From CAYNYI01 sp964401455 (GTDB taxonomy: Bacteria; Fibrobacterota; OXYB2-FULL-49-7; CAYNYI01), in contig CAYNYI010000066.1 of NCBI GenBank assembly GCA_964401455.1, positions 1-18,350 of the forward strand: a stretch of 18,350 bases of DNA, in the 5' to 3' direction. Under the pieces are notes generated by a model that searched no databases, was not told the origin of the DNA, and worked only from the letters and a program-made list of their open reading frames with translations. This document shows, piece by piece, positions 1 to 5,812 of the stretch. Made by a program: the position numbers and the translations under genes. Position 1 is the stretch's first letter. Each line of letters opens with the position of its first letter.

Positions 1-537
1 GATGTTCGTGGGGTAGTAGGACATGCCGTGATGGCATTTGGCGAAGATGTTGACCCTGATTACTTTTCGTGGGCAAAAGACCTCCTTGAACAAAACAAGC
101 CTGCGGAAGTACTTGCGTCTATTCTTTCGTATTGTTTCAAAGAGACCTTGAATGCCGATGCCTATAAACCGGTAAAAGAGGGGGGCTTAAAAGAGCGCCA
201 GCTCGACAGCCAGGGCAAGGCCCGTCTGTTTATGGCAATGGGTAAAAAAGACGGTGTCACGCCAAAGCGGCTTGCAGACCTGGTCATGGAGCAGATAAAA
301 ATCAAGAACCGCATGATCGACGATATTCAGGTCATGGACTCATTTTCTTTTATAACCGTTCCTTTTGAAAAGGCCGAAGAGATCATTGGCGCATTCAAAG
401 AAAAAGGGCGTCAGCCGCTGTTTACACATGCCAAAGGCAAATCAGGGACAGATAAAAAAAGCGGTAAACGTCCTCCGCGTTCTGCCGAACCGGGCCGAAA
501 AACTTTCTATAAAGGGAAAAAGACCAGGCGATCCTGA
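1..537 (+). CDS. DEAD-box RNA helicase, C-terminal part (5' end outside window)
   Basis: The frame is open from the first base to a TGA at 535-537, so this is the 3' end of a longer gene; the GTG at 28 is an internal valine, not a start. The visible product (about 178 residues) begins in the region after the helicase core. It then has a DbpA-type RNA-binding domain, recognisable from the stretch KARLFMAMGKKDGVTPKRLA followed by a VMDSFSFITVP strand and an EEIIGAFKEKG helix. It ends in a lysine/arginine-rich tail (about 35 residues, ending KGKKTRRS) typical of RNA helicases of the DbpA/CsdA type. Such enzymes unwind RNA duplexes using ATP, usually in ribosome assembly or mRNA turnover; the DbpA domain helps select RNA. 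The helicase motifs themselves lie upstream of the window, so the exact subfamily is not decided. The next gene follows after 34 bases on the same strand. Confidence 0.85.
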   Translation, partial: DVRGVVGHAVMAFGEDVDPDYFSWAKDLLEQNKPAEVLASILSYCFKETLNADAYKPVKEGGLKERQLDSQGKARLFMAMGKKDGVTPKRLADLVMEQIKIKNRMIDDIQVMDSFSFITVPFEKAEEIIGAFKEKGRQPLFTHAKGKSGTDKKSGKRPPRSAEPGRKTFYKGKKTRRS

Positions 538-571
538 GCGCAGCCGGCAATTTATACGATTTTTATTACAC

Positions 572-1030
572 ATGACAAACAATAATATTCTCCGCCGCCT
601 TCGATATGCACTGGACTTTGATGATTCAAAGGTCATCTCCATCTTCAAAAAAGGAGACCTCCACGTTACCCGCGCGCAGACCAGTGACTGGCTGAAAAAA
701 GATGATGACGAGTCTTTTGTTCCCTGTAGCGACAAAACCCTCGCGATTTTTCTCAATGGGCTTATTATTGATCGCAGAGGTAAAAAAGAGGGTCCGCAAT
801 TAGAACCAGAAAATAAGCTCACCAACAATATAGTGTTCAGAAAACTACGAATAGCTCTAAACCTTCAGTCAGAAGATATTATGGAAATATTGGCAAGCGC
901 AAATTGCTCCATCAGCAAGCACGAGCTCAGCGCTTTTTTCAGAAAGCGGGAACACCGGCACTACCGGAAGTGTAAAGACCAGGTGCTCCGGAACTTTTTG
1001 CAGGGGCTTTCTCTGCGTTTTCATTCCTAA
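572..1030 (+). CDS. DUF1456 (YehS-like) family protein
   Basis: A 152-residue protein made of two related halves. Each has an N-N-I-(L/V)-R-(R/K)-L-R-x-A-L core (residues 4-14 and a second copy beginning about residue 90), followed by a helix and a segment with a conserved basic/aromatic pattern. This duplicated arrangement and the motif FLNGLIIDRRGKKEGP match my memory of E. coli YehS and the DUF1456 family, which are about 155 residues long. The biochemical function of the family is unknown. I chose the ATG at 572 because upstream residues in the same frame only mirror the helicase tail read in another frame, and because the family begins at this M-x-N-N. No strong Shine-Dalgarno sequence is visible before it. 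It follows the helicase by 34 bases and could be co-transcribed with it. Confidence 0.85.
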   Translation: MTNNNILRRLRYALDFDDSKVISIFKKGDLHVTRAQTSDWLKKDDDESFVPCSDKTLAIFLNGLIIDRRGKKEGPQLEPENKLTNNIVFRKLRIALNLQSEDIMEILASANCSISKHELSAFFRKREHRHYRKCKDQVLRNFLQGLSLRFHS

Positions 1031-1158
1031 ACTCAAAACTGAGACTCTATATAGCTCCCCTCTTTAGTTTTGGAGGCCCATGCCAATCAAAACCCGCTAT
1101 CCGGAATAACACCATTTTTTGATGAAGGAATTTGAAACTAACAAAGCAGCTTTTTTAC

Positions 1159-2319
1159 TCACCGTTCCAATGCAACCATGATCTCCAAATTGGGTGTTCC
1201 CGGAAACATGTCGAACAGCTTTACCGAACGCGCCTTATAGCCGCATCGCATCCATATTTTCAATTCGGCGGGCACACGGTCAACGTTACAGAACAGATGG
1301 ATAACCTTTGAGGGCCCTCGTTCCGCAAGCGCGGGGATCACCCCTTTCTCTGTTCCGGAGAACGGCGGGTCAAGTACAAGCAGCTCATCTTTGTTTATCT
1401 TTTTCGGAATTGCCGTACTCACCGTCTGTGCAGTAACCGGCGCGTTCTTGAAGCGTGATTTTATGGGTGGGCGGGCTTTCTGTGCGCTGAACTCTACTGA
1501 CTCTATAGAGCCGCGGTTGCTGTCCATGCCGAACACCCCGGCGCACTTCCTTCCTAATGCCAGGGCAAAAAGGCCGTAGCCGCAGTAGAGATCAATCAGC
1601 CGATGCGAGGTCGAGGGCTTTAAGAACTCTTCCGCCGCAGCTATCAATTCAGGGACCAGCGACTGATTGATCTGAGAAAAACTGAAAGGGTCATAATACA
1701 GATACAGACCGTCAAGTTTATTTAACAGCTTTGCCGGGCCAAAAAACTTTTTAACCTTTCCTGCCCCGGTTCGTGGCAAAGTATCCAGGTAATACGCGGA
1801 ACCGCTCGGGTCTGAGAACAAAAACGAGGATATCAGATTCGGGTCTTGCTTGCGGCACAAATCAGCCAGTGCTGAAAGTTTCTTCACTACTGAAGCGTTA
1901 AGCTGTTTTGCGTTAAAGATCAGCGTGCGTTCGGTATAATTCCCTCTGACTATCACATAGTTCAAATTTCGGCCGCATTTCCCGAACAACGGAGTATTGA
2001 ACTGCGTGGCAAGAAATTGGTAGAGTTTACCATGTTCCAACGGCTCCAGAAGTGCCGCTGCTTCGTTTTTTGTTTTTACCTTGTCGGCAGTATAAACCAG
2101 GGAACATTGCTGACCATTATATTGCAATGATCGCTTTGAGGTGGTACGGTAGCTTCGGGGCTTTGGAGAGAGGACAAGCGGCTCAGGAAAACCGGGGAGA
2201 TTATGTGCTTCCCAGAACGCATTGAAAGCATTGGTTTTTGTAATGCATTCCTGTTTGTACGGCGTTTCTGAAGTAATTACCGGATTGTTAATAAATGACA
2301 AGTAACTTTTTTTCTGCAT
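1159..2319 (-). CDS. TrmA/RlmD-like RNA (uracil-5-)-methyltransferase
   Basis: A 386-residue class I SAM-dependent methyltransferase of the RNA m5U family, which methylates C5 of uridine in tRNA or rRNA through a covalent cysteine adduct. Visible signatures are an N-terminal SPKPRSYR segment (51-58) resembling the family's SPxxYRxR, an FSQIN motif (214-218), the SAM-binding loop IDLYCGYGLFALALG (242-256), LDPPFSG (316-322), the FCN motif with presumed catalytic Cys344, and a DMFPGTPNLE segment whose Glu379 matches the general base. No TRAM domain precedes it, and I do not see the spaced N-terminal cysteines that bind a 4Fe-4S cluster in RlmC/RlmD. The usual Arg after DPP is Phe320 here. Which RNA position it modifies cannot be read from the sequence. 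It stands alone: 106 bases separate it from the gene upstream and the gene on its other side is convergent. Confidence 0.8.
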   Translation of the reverse strand: MQKKSYLSFINNPVITSETPYKQECITKTNAFNAFWEAHNLPGFPEPLVLSPKPRSYRTTSKRSLQYNGQQCSLVYTADKVKTKNEAAALLEPLEHGKLYQFLATQFNTPLFGKCGRNLNYVIVRGNYTERTLIFNAKQLNASVVKKLSALADLCRKQDPNLISSFLFSDPSGSAYYLDTLPRTGAGKVKKFFGPAKLLNKLDGLYLYYDPFSFSQINQSLVPELIAAAEEFLKPSTSHRLIDLYCGYGLFALALGRKCAGVFGMDSNRGSIESVEFSAQKARPPIKSRFKNAPVTAQTVSTAIPKKINKDELLVLDPPFSGTEKGVIPALAERGPSKVIHLFCNVDRVPAELKIWMRCGYKARSVKLFDMFPGTPNLEIMVALER

Positions 2320-2425
2320 GGTGTTTCTGTTATGTGCGTTTTTTTATGATCTTTCCGGTGTTTAAACCAAGTCTGATCCGGGTCGGGACATGAACAATGT
2401 TTTCTGCGAGGCTCTATTTGCGGTT

Positions 2426-2617
2426 CTACTCATTTTCCGCAGACACAAAAACACTTACATCTTCTGAAGAAATGATTTTTACATTAAACCTGATCGGCCT
2501 GCAGCAAACCCGGCAGTCTTCAATATAGTCCTGATCAGGAACAGACGGATCAATTAAAACGTTTATAGTCTCTCCGCAATACGGACATTGAATTTCTTTT
2601 TCTTCAAGTTCATTCAT
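2426..2617 (-). CDS. CPXCG-type cysteine-rich zinc-ribbon protein
   Basis: A 63-residue protein with two Cys pairs: C11-P-Y-C14-G near the start and C35-x-x-C38 (followed by C39) in the motif CRVCCRPI. This is the pattern of the small CPXCG-containing cysteine-rich family, thought to form a zinc ribbon; its role is unknown. I chose the ATG at 2617 rather than upstream in-frame codons because the family starts just before the CPxCG motif and because a GGAAG ribosome binding site lies about 10 bases upstream. The start overlaps the last 8 bases of the substrate-binding lipoprotein gene (the sequence ATGAATGA holds this start and that gene's stop), which suggests translational coupling. It is the last gene of the long minus-strand run. 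Confidence 0.85.
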   Translation of the reverse strand: MNELEEKEIQCPYCGETINVLIDPSVPDQDYIEDCRVCCRPIRFNVKIISSEDVSVFVSAENE

Positions 2618-3830
2618 AAACGACATCTTCCGCTTTAATCCAGGAGTAACCGCTTCCTTCATCTGAGACTTTATAAAAATCAAAAGAACAACCATACCTG
2701 TCTCCACAGCTATCAAGCAAGATGTTCCCGCTGATGAAAACGTCCTCGGTTAAAATGTCAGAAAGGCATTGCTCCAAACTGTCCAAGCTGCCCGCACGCC
2801 CCTTCGCCCTTACCATCGCGGCGGCAAAAAACACATCATATGTCAAATAACTGCTTACATCCGGCGCATAACCGATTTTTGCCGCAACCGCAGTCTTGAC
2901 TCTTTCAAGCTTCGGGTTCTCTTCCAAAGATATAACGGGACGATATAAATTTACCGCAGCGGCATTTAATCCGGCCAAAGAATCTTCAAGTACCAAATCG
3001 TTTGTTACAATACCGTCACTGCCATACCACGAAACATCAAGCAGGTTAGTTGTAGAAGAAGCCTGCTTTAAAATATCAACTATTTCATTAAAACACAAAA
3101 CAACCAATCCGACCTCCTCCGAATTTGCGCCTGAAAGAATTTCTGTGAGACGGGCATCAACGCTGTCGAGAGATGCGGAAAGACAATCGGGAAGAAGACG
3201 CGCGACATATGATATTGCCGTATCTGTTATTCCTCCAAGATCTCCATAGGCTCTTTTTATTCTTCCTGCCAGAGAATCCCCCCAGACATCTTCCCTGTTG
3301 AGGATAATAATTTTTTTTATACTATCGGCCCATATTTTCCCGGCAATTTCTTGAGAAGTGAGGCTGTCATCGGGAATAAAACGGTAAAGATTGTCATCCA
3401 GAGAAAGGGATGGAGCAGTGCTTGTCGAGTGAATAAAAAGACCGTCAAAGCTTTGAATATCATGAAGAGCGTCTTTTACATTCTGGCTTGCACCGGCACA
3501 GGCAACCAGTTTCATATTTTCTTCCTCGAAATAAGAAAGAGCGTCCTGTATTCCACGGAATATATTTCTTGAATCGTATATTTCCGCCCTTACCGTAAAA
3601 TCAATCCCGTTTTCCTTAAAATACTCATTGACATCTTCTACCGCGATTTCCAGAACCGCCTGCTGGGCGACAATATCAAGTGGCCCATCCCCGGTCAATG
3701 GCAAAATAACCCCGATCGGCTCTCCGGCAAGAGTTGTGTCATTGTCCGACGGATTTAAAGAGCCGTTATTGCTGCAGTTTATTATCAGAATATTAAAAAC
3801 GCAAACAAAAAACAGTATAGCCGTTCTCAT
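2610..3830 (-). CDS. LIV-type periplasmic substrate-binding lipoprotein, no transporter genes nearby
   Basis: A 406-residue exported protein. The N-terminus is a hydrophobic signal ending IINCS, with Cys19 as probable lipidation site; Asn at -1 makes the lipobox atypical. The mature part begins with GEPIGVILPLTGDG, the first strand and ligand loop typical of branched-chain amino-acid binding proteins (periplasmic binding fold type I, Peripla_BP_6). Further family-like features are VACAGASQNV around residues 112-121, KKIIILNREDVWGDSLAGR at the hinge, and YLTYDVFFAAAMV near the C-terminus. Members bind amino acids, amides or other small ligands in the periplasm. No LivH/M/F/G-type permease or ATPase genes are in the window, so it may act as a sensor or pair with a remote transporter. 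It starts 13 bases after the upstream lipoprotein gene, with a GAAGGGA sequence before the ATG, and overlaps the next gene. Confidence 0.8.
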   Translation of the reverse strand: MRTAILFFVCVFNILIINCSNNGSLNPSDNDTTLAGEPIGVILPLTGDGPLDIVAQQAVLEIAVEDVNEYFKENGIDFTVRAEIYDSRNIFRGIQDALSYFEEENMKLVACAGASQNVKDALHDIQSFDGLFIHSTSTAPSLSLDDNLYRFIPDDSLTSQEIAGKIWADSIKKIIILNREDVWGDSLAGRIKRAYGDLGGITDTAISYVARLLPDCLSASLDSVDARLTEILSGANSEEVGLVVLCFNEIVDILKQASSTTNLLDVSWYGSDGIVTNDLVLEDSLAGLNAAAVNLYRPVISLEENPKLERVKTAVAAKIGYAPDVSSYLTYDVFFAAAMVRAKGRAGSLDSLEQCLSDILTEDVFISGNILLDSCGDRYGCSFDFYKVSDEGSGYSWIKAEDVVYE

Positions 3831-3843
3831 TATATCATTCCCT

Positions 3844-4416
3844 TCAATGAGATTTTAAAAAACTTCCCTTGTATACGATACAGCTTATCAGCCTTAATTT
3901 ATTCAGAGTAGCATAATTTAATGTTGTCCAGGCATAAACACCTGCATAATAATTTTCAGATTGTAATTTGCAATAATAGTTCATTGTTTGGTCTTTGCAG
4001 AAATGCATGGACGCAGAGAAAGACTTAGCTTCTACGTTATATATAAATGACGCATCGTATTTCTGGCCTTTTGTAACAAAAAAACCGTCATAACCAATGT
4101 AACTTCTAAAATAAGGATTTGAAGAAAGGCTCTTTTCAAGGGGGTTTAAAAAAATAAAATCATGGAAAGAATCCCTTATATGAATTTCATACCGGCTTGT
4201 ATCAATCGGTAAATAGGCTGTTGCCGAAATCTTTGATTGCTGAGCATCAACATACCTTGGATCTGTTGAATCAGGTTCTGTTTCAAACGTTCTGTTTTGT
4301 AAATCCGTAACATCACTTTGCCCTGATTCTGAAACAGCATTCTTCTCTGAGCAGAAAAGAAACAGAATAGACGTCATTAAAAACAAAAGCGTTCTGAAAA
4401 ATGTCCTGAATTTCAT
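3844..4416 (-). CDS. small predicted lipoprotein, function unknown
   Basis: A 190-residue protein I do not recognise. The N-terminus has basic residues followed by a hydrophobic stretch ending FLFCSEKN, with Cys22 as likely lipidation site; Phe at -1 is not classical. A low-complexity Ser/Asp/Glu/Thr linker (about 25-60) follows, typical of surface lipoproteins. The remainder is rich in aromatic residues (many Tyr and Phe) and has alternating beta-like segments, so a beta-sandwich is possible but unproven. Two cysteines (in FCKDQ and YYCKL) lie close together and could form a disulfide; a third is near the end. I chose the ATG at 4416, not the in-frame ATG at 4440, because AAAGGAATACCTC precedes it at good spacing and the signal sequence then begins with MKFR. 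It lies 53 bases after the membrane protein gene and 13 bases before the binding lipoprotein gene. Confidence 0.7.
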   Translation of the reverse strand: MKFRTFFRTLLFLMTSILFLFCSEKNAVSESGQSDVTDLQNRTFETEPDSTDPRYVDAQQSKISATAYLPIDTSRYEIHIRDSFHDFIFLNPLEKSLSSNPYFRSYIGYDGFFVTKGQKYDASFIYNVEAKSFSASMHFCKDQTMNYYCKLQSENYYAGVYAWTTLNYATLNKLRLISCIVYKGSFLKSH

Positions 4417-4469
4417 GAGGTATTCCTTTAAAAAAAACAAAATATAACTGGCCGGAATTTAATATACAA

Positions 4470-5114
4470 TTATTCCGTTTCAAAAGTCTGACCCACGGCA
4501 TTAACATCAGCAGCTTTATACTGCCCCGTAAGAGTCCCGTATATATATGCTCTGGCGCCGAGTCCGGCAACAGCCCCAAAGAGCCCGACAATAAAGCCGG
4601 CAAACTCCTTGAGCTGAGGCAGAATCGCGTCAAGGAGGCTTACAAGAACAGCTGAAATTACCGAAAAAATCAGGCTGAGCGTGAGAAGCCCGAGAAAAAT
4701 TGTCCACTTATTTCCATAAGTAATCCTGTTGCTCTCCTTAATCGCCTCAAGCGGACCAAGTTCCTTGTCAAACATAAGATATACTGACTGTCCCCAGGCA
4801 GTGGCGATCACAATTCCGGGAATTATAAAAAAAAGAAATCCAGCAAAAATACCGGAACCCGCGAAAGCGACAAGAAGAAAAAACTCCCCCATATACTTTC
4901 GGTATTCCGCCTTGAAGATATCCGTCGGCGCCATTATAATCCCTTTTCCCATATTGGCGACGAGATTAACCATTCCTATCGTCGTCCCGACATTAATATA
5001 CGGGACCCAGATGGTAATAACCCAGAGGAACAAAGCGGCGCAGAGAGAAGCCGCGTTTTTAAGTCCGGTAACGGCCCCTTCCGTTATTATTCCGGTAATG
5101 GTAAGTGAGTTCAT
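4470..5114 (-). CDS. polytopic membrane protein (DUF975/YciC-like)
   Basis: A 214-residue integral membrane protein. Hydrophobic segments are near residues 20-40, 78-112 (probably two spans), 136-162 and 170-192. The sequence FFIIPGIVIATAWGQSVYLM followed by a loop with ELGPLEAIKESNRITYGNKW and another span resembles the DUF975/YciC and glycerophosphodiesterase-membrane-domain group, in which a polar GPxEAxxxSxxxTxGN loop recurs. No function can be assigned. A purine-rich GGGGGGG sequence before the ATG is a strong ribosome binding site. The gene starts 29 bases after the SEC-C gene stop and is followed after 53 bases by a lipoprotein gene, so it probably belongs to the same transcription unit. 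The last residues (QTFETE) are polar and likely cytoplasmic. Confidence 0.75.
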   Translation of the reverse strand: MNSLTITGIITEGAVTGLKNAASLCAALFLWVITIWVPYINVGTTIGMVNLVANMGKGIIMAPTDIFKAEYRKYMGEFFLLVAFAGSGIFAGFLFFIIPGIVIATAWGQSVYLMFDKELGPLEAIKESNRITYGNKWTIFLGLLTLSLIFSVISAVLVSLLDAILPQLKEFAGFIVGLFGAVAGLGARAYIYGTLTGQYKAADVNAVGQTFETE

Positions 5115-5143
5115 TTACCCCCCCAATTATTGTTTTGACAAAC

Positions 5144-5590
5144 TTACTGCAAGAGCCCCATGCAGCATTTCTTGAATTTTTTTCCGCTCCCGCAGGGACA
5201 CTTATCGTTCCGTCCGACATCGGTATAATTTTTTCGAAAAGTTTTTCCTTTTACAGAGCCGTCTTCCCTCACAGAAGCCGTGAAAGAAACCCCCGCAAGG
5301 ACGGTGTCGGATGCCCAGGAAGAGGCGCCGGGAACCCGCCCGGTGTCGGCCAGGAATAAAAAAAAACTTTCAAGCAGAGAAGGTATTTCTTTTTTTGCTT
5401 CAGCCGGAATATCAAGATAAGCCGCCTGCATCATCCCTTTTTCTATAGAAGACAAAGAAGGTCTTTCTCCGAGATATTCACATGCGTGCGTGAGGACCCC
5501 GGCGGCATACTCTTTTACCGGGCCGCTTATTACAAGAAAATGATCAGATGACAAAAAATCATCGACAAACGATAAAAGCCCTTCATTCAA
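5144..5590 (-). CDS. SEC-C zinc-motif protein, TTG start
   Basis: A 148-residue protein ending in a SEC-C motif: RNDKCPCGSGKKFKKCC at residues 127-143, with Cys131, Cys133, Cys142 and Cys143 (or a His-like replacement) as zinc ligands. This is the same small zinc-binding module found at the C-terminus of SecA, where it contacts SecB and ribosomes. The N-terminal 120 residues are helical-looking and not recognised. I place the start at the TTG at 5590-5588: a GAGGAGG ribosome binding site lies 5-6 bases upstream, and residues encoded further upstream in this frame are only the shadow of the preceding gene. The start overlaps the stop of the 74-residue gene by 8 bases, so translation is probably coupled. 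The next gene starts 29 bases downstream. It sits in the sensor/lipoprotein cluster, but a link to secretion is only suggested. Confidence 0.75.
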   Translation of the reverse strand: MNEGLLSFVDDFLSSDHFLVISGPVKEYAAGVLTHACEYLGERPSLSSIEKGMMQAAYLDIPAEAKKEIPSLLESFFLFLADTGRVPGASSWASDTVLAGVSFTASVREDGSVKGKTFRKNYTDVGRNDKCPCGSGKKFKKCCMGLLQ

Positions 5591-5807
5591 CAGCTTCCTC
5601 CTCGATAGAATACGGATAACGAACGCCGCCTCCACTGACACGGTATTCCCTGTCTTCCAAAAGAATTTCCTCCGGAGACAGGTAAAGACGCTTTGAAATG
5701 GCGCTCTTAATCTCTTTTTCACTGTCCTCGTATATAATTTCCTCAAATTCCCCGTTTCTTCCGAAAGAAAATTTCAGGAGACCTCTTGAAAGGTTTGGAT
5801 AATCCAT
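5583..5807 (-). CDS. small protein of unknown function (74 residues)
   Basis: A 74-residue protein rich in Glu, Ile and Arg with no membrane segment, signal peptide or cysteine. I do not recognise a family. It starts 5 bases after the stop of the TPR/propeller gene and its TGA overlaps the TTG start of the SEC-C gene; such tight packing on both sides is the main reason to accept it as real. The ribosome binding site is weak (GGGAAACTGAAAACC before the ATG), so its translation may depend on ribosomes finishing the upstream gene. Codon use and the absence of stops in this frame agree with coding. The pairing with the SEC-C protein suggests the two products could work together, but there is no direct evidence. 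Confidence 0.6.
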   Translation of the reverse strand: MDYPNLSRGLLKFSFGRNGEFEEIIYEDSEKEIKSAISKRLYLSPEEILLEDREYRVSGGGVRYPYSIEEEAVE

Positions 5808-5812
5808 GGTTT

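Noticed and set aside
365..571. Possible 69-residue N-terminal extension of the DUF1456 protein
   Set aside because: It is the helicase tail read in another frame; the family starts at the ATG at 572.
1031..1158. Terminator hairpins in the gap between DUF1456 and the methyltransferase
   Set aside because: The CTCA...TGAG stem has four pairs and the AAAGCAGCTTTTTT sequence has no room for a loop.
5591..5746. Possible upstream start of the SEC-C protein at 5746
   Set aside because: The extra 52 residues are a shadow of the 74-residue gene, and a strong ribosome binding site lies before the TTG at 5590.
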